The translations under genes and the position numbers were made by a program. Source: Lytechinus variegatus (Eukaryota > Echinodermata > Echinoidea > Temnopleuroida > Toxopneustidae). Taken from it: DNA of 64,000 nt. How positions within the stretch are numbered: the stretch's first letter is position 1; each line of letters starts with the position of its first letter. The stretch is taken from assembly GCF_018143015.1 (NCBI RefSeq), contig NC_054740.1, forward strand, positions 49,844,240 to 49,908,239, in the 5' to 3' direction. The notes beneath the pieces were generated by a model. That model was given only the letters and a program-made list of their open reading frames with translations. It ran no database searches and was not told where the DNA came from. Of the stretch, positions 13,268 to 24,654 are shown piece by piece.

Positions 13268-13526
13268 GGCCCATATTCTGAACACAGGTTTTACTGTGGT
13301 CTAAATCTGTGGTTTAACTATGTGAAGCCAAAGGTGGCTTAAATCTCTAACAATGTTCAGTTTATCAGCACATTTGGCACTCAAACCATTAAAAACTGTC
13401 TGGCAATGAAAACTTTAATAGTTTTCTTCACTATTAGTTGTGGGCTTGTGGCCATTTTGGCTACCAATAATTTTAGCACAGACTTAGACCATGGCTTAAG
13501 TTAAACCAGAGTTCAGAATACGGGCC
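13268..13526. mobile_element. 259-bp MITE with ATT target duplication
   Basis: The termini GGCCCATATTCTGAAC and, inverted, GGCCCGTATTCTGAAC match at 15 of 16. ATT flanks it on both sides (13265-13267, 13527-13529). A 3-bp A/T-rich duplication suggests a Harbinger-type element. It lies just upstream of the transposase acceptor. Confidence 0.75.
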
Positions 13527-13529
13527 ATT

Positions 13530-14023
13530 GGCTAACAATTATATGACTTTTAAAATTCTGAGTTGCAAGGTCCCAATTGCTATCTGTGTCTGTGATATCT
13601 TGTAAAATGAAGTCTAGAAAAAATTGCACCTGAAAAACGTTATTCAGTGCTCGAAGAAAGTGAAAATAAACAAATGACAAACAGTATTGTTCAACAAGCC
13701 ATAGAAATTGATGGCAATTTTATGGTGGAGGGAGGGGGAGGGCACAACGTGCCCCCATTGTGCATTTTAGGGTTAAATTTCACTCAGAAAACGGCTAAAA
13801 CCTATATTTTTAAAAAGATACTTTATCATTATGACTTCGAGTATCAAGAGTAGATTTTTCATATTCATACATGTATGTTCTCTAGTTTTTCTCCTGCATC
13901 ATTTATTTTAAAAAGTTGTTAGGCAATACAATGCTCTATCACACAAACACACATAATTCCAAAAGGCATGCCTTAGCTTAGGCTTAAAATTATTTCAAAA
14001 CGCACATGAAAACATATTGACTA
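13530..14023. other. Intron sequence, nothing recognised
   Basis: AT-rich sequence between two MITEs, within the presumed intron separating the leader at 16884 from the transposase. No splice-flanked coding segment was found on either strand. Confidence 0.4.
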
Positions 14024-14400
14024 CACTGTAAAAAAAATGAATGTAATTTTACAGAATCTGATGGCAGCAGAGTCGCCAGGCAATTTTGTAAAAATACAGA
14101 TTGGTGTTATTTTTCTTTTGCAAGCACTTCTTGCATTTAAGGATTTTAAAAATGTTGCACATTTGACTATTTGACTATAGTATCTAAATACCAATATTGT
14201 ATTTATTCAATTTAGAAGGTATCAGTACAAAGCTGGCAATGAATTAATACTCATTTTTTAAATTTCCCAGCACTTTTCAAAACTTTGAAATAAAAGCGAC
14301 TTGAAAGAAGAAAATAACAGCAGTCTGTATTAATACATCACTGTTCTGGCGACTCTGCTGCCATCAAATTGCTGTAAATTAACATTTATCTTTTACAGTG
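14024..14400. mobile_element. 377-bp CACTGTAAAA MITE with TA duplication
   Basis: It begins CACTGTAAAAAA and ends TTTTACAGTG, flanked by TA. A second inverted block lies about 45 bp in: GATGGCAGCAGAGTCGCC near the left and its inverse near the right. The terminus type is the same as that of the large gene-bearing elements in this window, so it may be a non-autonomous derivative of that group. Confidence 0.75.
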
Positions 14401-15343
14401 TAACACGGGCGTATGTGGAAAGGCAGCCGATTACTACACACATGCGGGGTCCAGCCATTGTCACAAACATGTGACTGAGCAACACCTTGTTCCATACTAC
14501 ATTTACAATAGTCAATACCGTTCGACATTACAATGGGTGAATTCAAGTTCTGTGTTTGTGTTGGTGTTGGTGTTGAGAGCGTGAATTGGGCTGCTGATTC
14601 TAGCCCCAACACTGAATTCGGGTCTATAAAAATAATACCAATCACATTATTGATAGCTCAACACCTAGTGAAGTTAGTCCCAGCACCAGCTTTTTTGCCT
14701 TTATTTCAGCCTTCACTTCAGGGTGGAGCTAATTTTTCCCCAACATGAACACCAGCTGCCAACAACGAACTTTAATTCACCCAATATCACTCGACAATAC
14801 AATGCCTTGCCCTCAGACTTTAATCCCTCTAGATCTAGATGCAAGCCTCTCTCCTCAACAAGTCAAAGGCTACACTGTGTAGGCTACACAGTCTGAAGTT
14901 GCTCAATTCAAGCTATGCATTGTGTGGGTAGAATCCTAGGCTAGCCTACTGTAGGCCAGGGCTAGGCCACTTACACGCAAGCCAGGTTATCATCAGATAA
15001 CCTTGCACTCACTTAGGCCTGCTACAGTGCAAATTGCTGGCAGTAGGAAAGTAGCATTCTCTATTATGATTTCCAATATAGAGGAACAAGACCAGTGATC
15101 AGAAAAATATTTTTTAAAAATCATTTGATCAAGATATTTTAGATCCAACTGAAGGAATGGAATGAAAATATATTCTATCATCCTATGTGTAAAAGACAAA
15201 TATTTTCCAAGGATTTGTTGATTATTATAGTGAAATCTATCTCCAACTATAGAGGGCTGCATGTCACATAAATTTGCACAACTCAGCATACCAATGACTC
15301 CCTGAGTGGGGCTAGGCTATGTATGGTCCTAAACTAAGCTTAA
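14401..15343. other. Intron sequence, nothing recognised
   Basis: It contains AGGCCTA- and CTAGATC-rich tracts (about 14830-14960), typical background for this genome. Short open frames on both strands lack motifs or splice support. Confidence 0.35.
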
Positions 15344-16288
15344 AGGTACAGTAGTGGGAAAAGTGGCGCTTTGAATATTTAACTACTTTGTTAGGGGGAA
15401 CGAAAATTACTACATGAACTGATGTAGAATGACTCATTTCGAACATAGTTGACGTTTTCTTGAAAAATATTTGTTCAGATCTAAAAATGGCTGAAATATC
15501 AACGAAAGATACGTCAAGTTCTCAGCGCGGGCCTGCGTTGAAAATTCACACATGTGTAAACAGTGTGTGCGAACCGCTATGTGCCGTTGAACCGAGCGCG
15601 TCTTAACTACGCCATCCCCATATATGCGCGTCAATTATTGTGCAGTTTTTACAAGGAAAACAAGAGATGTCAAACGTCTAACTTGGAAAAATACCATTAA
15701 AATTACATTTTCGAAGCTGTATTTTATCTATAAAAAAACTACACGAATCCGGGTAATTGACATCTGGAGAATCGATTGAAGTTCTATTTGATTTCAAATT
15801 TAACTTATTTTCATCTAAATTTTCAAATTATTTTCATTGTCAATTTGAAAGGTCGGTATTAAGACACCATCTTTTATTTCAAGAAATATGCAAGGGTTTT
15901 CTGTTCTGACGGCCATTCCAAATTGGCGTAGGCCTACATTCGTGACTTTAATGTATTAAAGTGGACCATATGGAGCAGTATTTTCCCTAAAAGTATAAGT
16001 CAGTAACATTTGAAGAAATTTTTATAGAGAACTTTTTCTGTAGTAGGACGGGAAACTGTTAAGAGGTCGGTATTTAGGGACAGGCATCATATAAGGTGAC
16101 GGTTGATATACGATCATTTGAATTATTTAGCTGAAAATCACCGGAAATCGTGAAGAGAATACCAGATTATCTCACTCATGTATTTTTGTATGCAAACCGA
16201 ACAATATCAGACTAGTCACTAGGCCTAGGTCTATATTTGAGCAGTTTCATGCCAACTTTCATTTTGCTACCACTACTGTCCATTACCT
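15344..16288. mobile_element. 945-bp TTAA-flanked foldback element
   Basis: It begins AGGTACAGTAGTGG and ends CCACTACTGTCCATTACCT, with TTAA on each side (15340-15343, 16289-16292). The inverted ends match imperfectly. The TTAA duplication points to the piggyBac/Kolobok type. No transposase frame is present. Confidence 0.6.
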
Positions 16289-16883
16289 TTAAGGCCAAAG
16301 CTACGCACCATACAAATCACAATTCACATAGATCTAGAACACTCTAGCCTATGTTACAGTTAGACCTGCAATGCAACGTGTTCAAATCAGTCAAATACAC
16401 ACGCGATACACACTGCACATTACTTCGCATGTAGATCTAGACCTACCCTACAGACGGTAGGCTACGTTACATGGACCCCTTCTTCATTTTTCGGAACAAA
16501 TCATCGGCATTGATATCGACCTGAAAATGTGCCATTAGGCATTCACCCGTCATAATTTTCTCCACAAATCAACTTTAGAATATGTTGAATCAGGATAAGG
16601 AAATGAAATTTGCAGAAACCAATGATTTTTGTGACTTTTTAGCTGCTGAATACAATTCAGTGCGTAGCTTTAGGGGAGCTTGAAGGTCCCCACATTATAC
16701 AGCACACATTATTGGCAATAGACGCAGGCGAGTCAAAGCAAAGATCTTCTTCACAATTAGCAAGGTCCAGGGTATTCTACGCAACTCCACTTGAAAAATG
16801 AAAGAAGAAGAAGAAAAAAAATAGCTTGATTCAGCTCATAATGTGTTAAACTGTGGAAATATACTACTTAGAGATCAACTTAC

Positions 16884-16995
16884 CTTCTAAAAAACAGGAT
16901 TTTGGGGGATAATTTCGGTCCAGCACTAGAGTGTCGTGATGAGATAGTGACGAGGTTTTCGCGGCGATCTTGTTCACGTGATCAGTATGGACCAA
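16884..16995 (-). other. Candidate non-coding leader exon of the transposase/gene A unit
   Basis: On the minus strand the segment ends TTTAGAAG followed by GTAAGT, a near-perfect donor at 16884. It is relatively CpG-rich and lies about 270 bp from the element end at 17266, much like gene D's first exon in E2. The next minus-strand acceptors with coding exons are at 13184 (transposase) and 9485 (gene A). The 5' limit is a guess. Confidence 0.45.
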
Positions 16996-17045
16996 TGGAA
17001 AAGCGCCTCTGACTCAACCTTTTGTAAAATGCTAGACGCTCTTCA

Positions 17046-17277
17046 TGACGTCATCATACGTATGACTTTTAGCCAATGGCAATGCGATATTTATTTCAGC
17101 ATTTTCGGAATTGTTAGAACAGCGAGATAGGTATAACCTTTTTTGGTTTGCGGATCATGTTGTATTGTAAAACTCACCCTTTTCGCAACATGATAAATGG
17201 TGAAATAACATTTACATATTTCAACACTTAGAAAGTGTTAAAATCCAACATTTCAGTTTTTAGAGTGTATGACGTCA
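17046..17277. promoter_or_regulatory. Two TGACGTCA (CRE-type) palindromes
   Basis: TGACGTCA occurs at 17046-17053 and 17270-17277, flanking the element end at 17266. The first is followed by CCAAT-type sequence (TAGCCAATGG near 17070); another inverted CCAAT lies near 16992. Together with the leader donor at 16884 this suggests a minus-strand promoter. Motif matches only. Confidence 0.35.
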
Positions 17278-17696
17278 TTATAATTATGCAAATTTGACTT
17301 TAACTCTGTAAATATTGGTCAATTTTCGTTCGGTTTTTAATATGTTGTAGCTAAGGATATACTCTTTCTAATTTGATGCCTTTATTTACTTTTAAAGGAA
17401 TGGATCATCCTGAAAAATGGCAAGTTATAGAGGCATGTCATTTTCGCTCATTTCGTGTGCAATCTCTATGGGAAATGACTTTTTCTCAAAACTGGATTTT
17501 ACATTCCTCTAATTCGCGAGCCATATCTCCATTTCTGTTTGTTGGTTTTCTCTGAGCTTTGAGTATGTTGTAGCTGAGATTGTAAGCTATCGCAAGTGTG
17601 GTCTCCATTGTCCGATCAGATGCCGGGATCATGCCTGTATTTCACTTGCAAAATTGGATTTCAGATCCTCTCGTTTTGCTTATGTGTTATGTCTAT

Positions 17697-17762
17697 GGGA
17701 AGTGTGTAGCTCAATGGGTAAGGCATCAGACTTGCATCCTTATGGTCCCTGGTTCGAACCCA
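17697..17762 (+). other. tRNA-like sequence (possible tRNA-derived SINE head)
   Basis: TAGCTCAATGGGTAAGGC fits a Pol III A box, and GGTTCGAACCC about 36 nt later fits a B box. The T stem pairs only partly, and the anticodon and acceptor stems do not pair convincingly, so this is not a functional tRNA gene as read. It more likely marks a tRNA-derived SINE or a decayed tRNA copy. Confidence 0.4.
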
Positions 17763-18064
17763 AAAGTGGACATAAATTGTTGTTCTTTTTTTTCTTTTCA
17801 ACATTTCGCAAATGTTCCTTAATCACCATTACAAGGTATATAAGTTCAAATATCGCACAATTAAGTAGATTAAATTGTTTTTAATAAGCCTATAACATGT
17901 ACAATGTGTATCGCCTAGCTACACCTTCACGTATTTCACATATTCTCATTTCCCTCTTTTTCAAGAGTATTCAACATATTCTTTTCGTAAGAAAAGTTCA
18001 GTTTTCATCATGATGATCATATTTATCTCAATAAACATGCTGATTGTCTTCGTGATCATAAAAT

Positions 18065-18598
18065 CAGAGACAGATCACCTAATTCGTCCTCATGACGAAT
18101 TAAAATTCTAGTTAATATTTAATTCATTTTTTTAGTATAAAAGTTTACCTTTTTCGATCTACCCAAGCCTTGCCTCGCAGCTAAATCACGGCGACCGGCT
18201 AGTGATTCGAAGACGCTGATTATGTGCGGGGTGTCCCAAACTGTCTTCAGGAGCTAAATTTGTCATGCAGTTTGCGTCAACATTTTGACCGGGCAAATTG
18301 ATTTGTTTTTCAGCAAATAATTTGTAATATAATTCGTTATGGCCGACTTAAAATCGTCATTTTTACATTGACCGCGAAGAGGATTTGTCAATTACGGGTG
18401 CGAAGAGTCGTCACGCAAATAAATCAGTCATGCGCAAGTTTGTTTTTGTCAACACCAGTTGAAACTTTGTAATAGTGCTCGATCAATTTGTTATGTTACT
18501 ACCATGAGTTTGTCATGTCACAGTGATATCGCAAAACAAATTATTTTACCCCGATTGACGAATTAATCTGGCCTTGTGACAAAGTTATCTTTTCAGTG
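18065..18598 (-). mobile_element. Right end of another CACTA-like element with subterminal repeats
   Basis: The terminus read inward is CACTGAAAAGATAACTTTG, with TA just outside (18599-18600). The inner 530 bp carries about a dozen variants of TTTGTCA/TGACGAATT in both orientations, a typical CACTA subterminal array. A candidate minus-strand donor (AAAAAG before GTAAAC near 18150) could be this element's own leader. Its left end is not in the window; the 17266 element probably lies inside it. Confidence 0.55.
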
Positions 18599-18937
18599 TA
18601 GTGCCATCACATAAAGCAAACGGAATCAAATTCGGGTTAGAAATGGCGAAGGAGTAGCCTTTTGAAGCAAAATGCACAATATAGGTCAAAGGTCACAACT
18701 GAAATTCTGTGTAGAAATTTCAAAGCTCCCATGTAGTGCTATCATAAAGCAAAAAGAATAAAAATTGGCTCATAAATGACAGAGAAGAAGCAAATTGAGC
18801 ATTTTGATCACACACGGACGCACAGACAGACACACACACGTACGAGCCCGTTTCATAGTCCCCTGCTCGAACTCGTTCGGCGGGGACAAAAAGTTGCATG
18901 GAAACCCAATTTAGTTTTTTCTGGGACACGCTGTATA
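18599..18937. other. Short spacer between two element ends
   Basis: About 340 bp of interspersed-repeat text (a CACACGGACGCACAGACAGAC run near 18812). In the nesting model it belongs to intron 2 of gene G. No gene was seen. Confidence 0.4.
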
Positions 18938-19804
18938 CACAGTAAAAATATTTTAAACAACTGCTTAAAAATTTTAAGCAACGCTGTTTAAGCCAGTCAC
19001 TCTAACAATATTGTTTAAAGTATTAAACAATTGATATTGTTTAAACTTTAAACATTTTATTTTTTAATATTTTAAGCAATCTTTTAAGCAACATATTTTA
19101 AACATCTAAGTTGCTTAACAATTTTAAGCAGTCCTTTAAACATCAATGTTGTTCAAATAATGTTGTTTAAACACACGCAGTTGCTTAACACCTTTTCAAA
19201 ACTATTGTTTAAAACTACGCATTGTTGTTAAAAGCAATTATTTAAAACATTAAACAAATGTGTTTAAAACAAAAATAGCTGTTTAAATCTGTTGTTCAAA
19301 AAGTAAAAAAGAGAAATAAGTAGAAAAATGGGAAAGGGAAATAAAATAGACTGGAAAATATTGACACAATAAACAGTATTTTATAAAATCAAGGCAAATA
19401 TTTATTAACAATATTCCTCCACATGTGTAAGTTAATATCACAATAACTATGTTGTGTAAAAAGCGTTGTGACTTCATAGATTTGTACACAGAAACACTAC
19501 GATTTTTTTTGCCTTTCAGATTATGAATTTCATTTTTTTTTCAATATGCAAAAGAAAATGAAACTGACAATTATTCAGTGCTCGAATGTATGGAAACCTG
19601 CTAGTCTTCACTAGATTTTTGGTGATTTCTTTATTTGTCTCTTATATGGCCTAAATTGCGATATCAGTGAAATCTGTTGAACATAATTTGAATGCAGATA
19701 GAAATGGAAAGCTGCGCCATATAAGCAGGAAATAAAATATGGCACAAACTTGTCCAAAATTGTAGATTTCATCAATTCTGCAGCTCACAAGAATATATAT
19801 TGAC

Positions 19805-20006
19805 GATATACCTATGTGGTATAGAGGTAAAGAAAATAAAATGCGTAATCTGAAAATCAGAAAAATCATCCAGTGTTTCTGTGTAAAAACATATCATCAC
19901 AATGATTTGTGATGATATATCTATGTGGTATAGAGGTAAAGAAAATAAAATGCGTAATCTGAAAATCAGAAAAATCATCCAGTGTTTCTGTGTAAAAACA
20001 TATCAC
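19805..20006. repeat. Tandem duplication with 109-bp period
   Basis: Two nearly identical copies begin at 19805 and 19914, sharing TATGTGGTATAGAGGTAAAG and the following text through CATCCAGTGTTTCTGTG. They create mirrored short open frames that are not genes. Confidence 0.8.
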
Positions 20007-20239
20007 AATCATTCTTAAACATGACGTCACAGTTTTCAGGCAAGTGAAAAGCACATACATTGAATTTGACTTTCTCTTACACACAAACTACTCAGCTGGA
20101 AAGCAGTATTTGTGCATAAACGTGTATTGCTGTGTTAAGTAGTTTATAAGTTTTTGATTGGTATATGACTTGCCAATCTCATTTTTTGGTTCTATGATTG
20201 CAGCTATCCGACATATGTAATAATATCTGCTATGACAAA

Positions 20240-21365
20240 CCTGCTGACAAACCTGAGTACAGTAGACCTTTCTAAAAATTCCAACTACTTTCATGGCACA
20301 CCTTCATTGCATTGTAATATGCATAGAAGGGTTAATATTCATTCTTATACAAACTTCAATATACGTGTAAATAATGGGAATTAAACACAAAAATGCCTGA
20401 ACAATCAGTTTTAGGACAGCAATTACATGTTCTTGCAGCTAACCAACACATTTAAATGATATTTGCTCTAACAAAGCTTTCTTCATGGCACACCTACATT
20501 GCATTTTAATATGCATAGAAGGGCTAAAAGTCATCCGCATAGTAACTTGAATATAAGAGGAATTTATGGACCTATGCAATGCAAATGTATGTTGACTTGT
20601 ATTGATTCATTATACCCATCATCAATTATGTGGCAAAAAGAATATCTTAATAATTACCATATAGTTTATAACTTTTCATGGCAATTTTCTCCAGATTACT
20701 TGGACACGTCCACCAAAAATAAGTTTCTAAACAGAGATCTAACTTTATTTTCAACTAGATGGATATTTGACACTGTGGTTGAATATTATGCCTCCGCCGA
20801 GTGCATGATCAATAACTGTACAAATCTAAATCATTGATTGAAATAAACACAATTGTTTTGACCCAAAATAATCAGTAAGGAATCGGAATAAAGAAAGAAA
20901 AAAGGCGCAGGAGAAAAAGATGAGAGAGATATAAATAGAGGGAGAAAGAGAGATGGAGAAATATACCAACAAAATATCTATAAATGTTACATTTACCATT
21001 ATTATCATTATCATTACTGCTATCATTTTGTCAACTATAATTGTGATTGTCATCATGGCTAACATCCTCATAAGTGTACAATAAAACTATGGCGCATTCA
21101 ATTTTTTTTAAAAAACATTGCAAGTAAATGTATACACGTCAAATCGTGAAACATCATCATGATATGTATAATAACTGCAAGTAATTCCCATGAAAAAGAA
21201 GAAAAATGAGAAAGTACTGCTGATTCAGTAAGGAATTAAGAAAAGGGAAGAAGGCGCAGGAGAAAAAAGGGGAGAGGGAGAGAGATAGAAAGAAAGAGGG
21301 AGAGAGATGGAGAAATATACAAAGATCTATAAATGTTACATTTACCATTATCTTTATCATCATCA
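20240..21365. repeat. Two pairs of diverged direct duplications inside E2
   Basis: TTCATGGCACACCT...ATGCATAGAAGGG occurs near 20290 and again near 20483. A second pair (about 20870-21010 and 21220-21350) shares a GGCGCAGGAGAAAAA stretch, a GAGAGAGAT-rich run and ATAAATGTTACATTTACCAT. No gene was recognised; the missing 3' exons of gene D would be expected in this interval. Confidence 0.6.
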
Positions 21366-21870
21366 TTATTACTTGTACACTACATAAAACAATGCAAAAT
21401 AAGGAGATGAACTATTCTGGAACCCCCAAATCCCTAACTTAGCTATCATAAAATATGATGAATTATGTATATCATATGAAAGAGGAAAGAATAGCCTTTG
21501 ATTTGCACTCAATTCCATATTTCACACCTTTCTGTGTTCATTGAAGCTTAACTCGCAACGCTTCAATGGTTGTGACTTATTTCATATTTTTTTCTGAGAT
21601 GAGATAATATGCTTTCATTTTATATACAATTCATAGTATTTCAGTCAGTACACGCATTTTGCAAGTGATTCTAAACATTTGATAATATAACATTTGAGAA
21701 TAATCAGATTCACTTTTCATATTTCCTTTTGAAATGAATAAAACGCATGAAAAGGATCAGAATTGTATATAATATGAAAGCATATCATCTCATGTAACTT
21801 ATCTAACCTTTTATAACAGAGGCCATCAGGCCTTTTTTTTGCTGACGAGTACAATAAGCTGAAAACTTAC

Positions 21871-23802
21871 ATTGAGAGAACCCTGCAAATTCCTCTTCAT
21901 CTACTTTTGAATGAACTAAATTCAGAGTATCCTTGTATCCTAGGTGTGTCTTTTCTACATAACTTGCAATGCCTTGAGCTGTTCGGGGCCATGACTTAAA
22001 AAGAGCATCAGGATTCTCATTCAATGTAACCTCAAAATCTTGTTCCACCTAAATGAAGAAAAACAAAAATCCTAAACAGAACCAAAACAAAAACAACACC
22101 GGGGGGTATAAATGCAGGGTATGGTTAGCATTTTTTTGCAGGATCCCCCCCCCCCATCCCCTTACCCCACCACGATGCACATGTATTTTATTCTTTTTCA
22201 GGGACTCTGCATCGGTCAGTTAAGACTTTAGATAATATCACAGTCACTGCAGAAGTCCAATCCAGGTGCGATTTGGATAGTAATACATGTAACTAGTAAA
22301 TAAATTGATATTTCAAACCATCTGTGTGCATGTTACAAATTTTCCACATTAATTTTTCAAGTCTCACAAAATATTCTATTGTCTTTTGTTTTATTAGGAT
22401 ATCAGTGACCTAATAATGCCATTAAAATCAGATTAAGAGGCTGTGAATCTTATAATTCTTACAATAAAAATGCCCCAAGACCAAAGTTTTCAACGTTTAT
22501 AGCTTTCATCCAATTTTTGTATTATTATTATGAAAAAGGGATGTCTATTTCTTGATTCTCATTTGAAAATTAACTTACATATCTGATTCAAACACAAACA
22601 CACAAAATCAAGGTTTTAAATTCTGCATCATGCCCTAGATCTATTTCTAACTTTACAATGTCTTACCATGCCTGTGTCCAGTAGCCTGGGATACTTCTGA
22701 AATATGGCTGCAGTATTAGGATTATCCTCCTTAATCCATTGTTTCCTCTTGTGTGCTGGTTGCTTCATTTTTTAGCTAAAATGTCCTGTGGACCAGTGTT
22801 GTGCTTCAGCCAATTAGTGGCACCATTGTCATCATCATCTGAAAATGACCAAAGTTTGAAATATTCAGTACATTACATTTACATACCCTGTATCATGATT
22901 TATTTCCAATTCGTCTAATCCAAATTTGTCCAATTGCCAACTCATCTACTAAGTACTATCATTTGGTCTACCATTGGTTTGTCCACTATCTACATGATAA
23001 ATGCCAATTGATTTGTCCTCTCACAATTTTGCCTAACCACCTTACCTTGGTCAAACAGCCATTTAGTCCATAAACCATTTGGTCTAATTCATGGATAGGC
23101 CTAAGTGCACTGTTAACTGGGTAAAATAATGGGTATTTATTAGACCAACTGGTTATGAGATGAATAGGTAAAGGGAAGGCCCTGGGGAGGGGAAAGGGGG
23201 ACTTTCCATAAAAATTACAGTGTGATCTAGGCCCTAATAGTAAACAAACATAGGCATCTATGACTATGCTCGGCCTTGGATGAACTTGATGAAGTTAGTG
23301 AAGTTCGCAGCCATTTGTGTGTGCACATAATTAAGGCCCCTAAAACCCAGGATTACCCTTGTATAAGGAACAATATCAACTGAAAATTTGTTTATTTTCA
23401 AATAGACTCTAGGCCTAGATCTACCCAATCTAAAGTTCAAGTTTTAGGTGCGCAGAAAAAGGGCTCCCCTTCATACTACTCAGCCTCAGGTAGCTACCCG
23501 CCTCGGCGAAGCGTACCGGTATGCTTGTTACGGTACCGGTACTGCAAGTTCAACTGCGCTGATGGTGTGGTAGCTAGCCCTGCGCGTACTGCAGGAGTAC
23601 GGTACCGGTACGGTAGGGTCTCTCCAGCCGTCAGGGCCTAGCCCTACTGCGGGGGAATACGGGACTCTAGTCGAGAGTCCAAGCCAGTACAGCGGCACAA
23701 ATACGTCCTGTTTCCTGCGTATAAATTCTATCAAATTACAATACATAGATCTAGGTCTAGGTATTAATGCTTACCTCTGAATGTGTCAATTAACTCCGGC
23801 AT
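21871..23802 (-). pseudogene. SAMD3-like gene D, 5' half only, one frameshift
   Basis: Exons: 23802-23775 (ATG; MPELIDTFR, phase 1), 22838-22667 and 22048-21871 (phase 1). Exon 2 reads DDDNGATNWLKHNTGPQDILAKK and, after a one-base shift, MKQPAHKRKQWI...YPRLLDTGM. The shift lies in the T6 run at 22768-22773 (one base short); aligning with gene F's exon, which keeps one frame, confirms the position. Exon 3 has VEQDFEVTLNENPDALFKSW, the same block as FPDAAARLISTW in gene A. The donor after exon 3 is intact, but the C-terminal exons are not found in E2. The 9-residue N-terminus lacks SAM or PB1. The homopolymer shift could be a sequencing error; loss of the 3' exons could not. Confidence 0.7.
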
Positions 23803-24096
23803 TTGGAATCTTTTATCATGCCGAACACGAATTCGTCTGCCATACTGAAGACTGAAGTGAAGCCGCGCCACAGAGCTAGATCAGGAAACCCGTCTATCTA
23901 CGGTAAGTATTGTTTAAAACTGTTAAACAATATCGTTAGAAATTTGAGCAATACTTTTAACAACGAAAATTTCGGGAAAATTTAAACACGTGTTTCGTCT
24001 TTTGAACAATATTGCTCAAAAATTTAAACAACACAATTTTAAACAGCGCCAATTTAAACAGCGTTTTTACAGTGTACAACACCATCAATTTCATAC

Positions 24097-24227
24097 CTGT
24101 GTTTTCAGTTTCTGAAGTTCAGTGAAAAATCGAATTCGTGGTCCAACTAGAGGAATTAATTCTTTCACTGAATCAGCATGAGCAGGCTGGTCTAGAAGGA
24201 TGAGGGTATCCTCGTCCACTTCATTTG
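24097..24227 (-). CDS. Gene G, SAM-domain exon 2
   Basis: The exon runs from acceptor CTGCATCACAG to donor GTATGA, phase 1 to 0. It encodes NEVDEDTLILLDQPAHADSV followed by KELIPLVGPRIRFFTEL, the second half of a SAM domain. It completes the half-domain in the exon at 54099-54165 exactly in phase (joint codon GCA), although that exon is 29.9 kb away. The gap is almost entirely E3. E2 begins 20 bp beyond this exon's donor. Downstream exons of gene G are not found in the window and should lie to the left. Confidence 0.7.
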
Positions 24228-24654
24228 CTGTGATGCAGAAACAAATGACAAGCATTTATATTCATACTGTATAAATTTGACAGTTATTGCTCTTTCTTAA
24301 CGTTCCTCCTAACAATATTGGTCAAATAATTATGTTTATAATTCAAGTTTCTAAATAAACATTTAATTTAATATGTAAGCGGCAAATGTGAATGCTCTAT
24401 ACCTGGCAAACTTTATGAGTTATAGTACATTTATGACTATATCAGAGACTCGAACTGTCCTGTTTTCAACGAGAGATCTCCCGCCGAAAGCCCTTTTTGC
24501 AAAGTCTCCCGCTTGAGATTTGATTTCTCCCGCCCTGGCTGTGTGTATCCCAGTGAAAAGGATTTCTTACTTATTGCTATTGTATGTTGAAAAAATAAGC
24601 CCTAATAGATAACACAAGAGAACACCTAGTTTAGAACCCTAGGAACACCCACAA

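Larger units (their letters stand above)
1..17266 (-). mobile_element. CACTA-like element carrying transposase and SAMD3-like gene (left end outside window)
   Basis: The right terminus reads TTTTTAGAGTG followed by TA at 17267-17268, the inverted form of a CACTCTAAAAA end. The adjoining 90 bp contains several copies of an AAATGTTG-like word, in the manner of CACTA subterminal repeats. Leftwards, all on the minus strand, come a leader-type exon (donor at 16884), the transposase (9851-13167) and gene A (494-9477). No matching left end is seen, so it should lie before position 1. Several smaller elements sit in its introns (13268-13526, 14024-14400, 15344-16288, 1990-3779). Grouping both genes in one element is an inference from order, orientation and the shared end type; the 18598 end could instead be the true right end. 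Confidence 0.5.
18938..24074 (-). mobile_element. E2: 5.1-kb CACTA-like element carrying gene D
   Basis: The left end CACAGTAAAAATA and the inverted right end CACTGTAAAAACG match closely, with TA outside each (18936-18937, 24075-24076). Both ends are filled with copies of TGTTTAAA/TTTAAACA (18945-19290 and 23905-24065). Gene D reads left from 23802, 272 bp from the right end. No transposase was seen, so it is non-autonomous. Its right end lies 20 bp from the donor site of gene G's SAM exon, placing the insertion in gene G's intron 2. Confidence 0.7.

Noticed and set aside
17697-17762. A functional tRNA gene
   Set aside because: A and B boxes are present, but acceptor, anticodon and part of the T stem do not pair; kept only as a tRNA-like repeat.
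18620-18860. A coding segment between the 18598 and 18938 ends
   Set aside because: The text matches the interspersed CACACGGACGCACAGACAGAC-type repeat and has no splice-flanked frame.
23803-23894. Plus-strand exon starting MESFIMPNTNSS with a GTAAGT donor at 23893
   Set aside because: The same interval on the minus strand holds gene D's first exon in phase with exon 2; the plus-strand reading has no partner exon.
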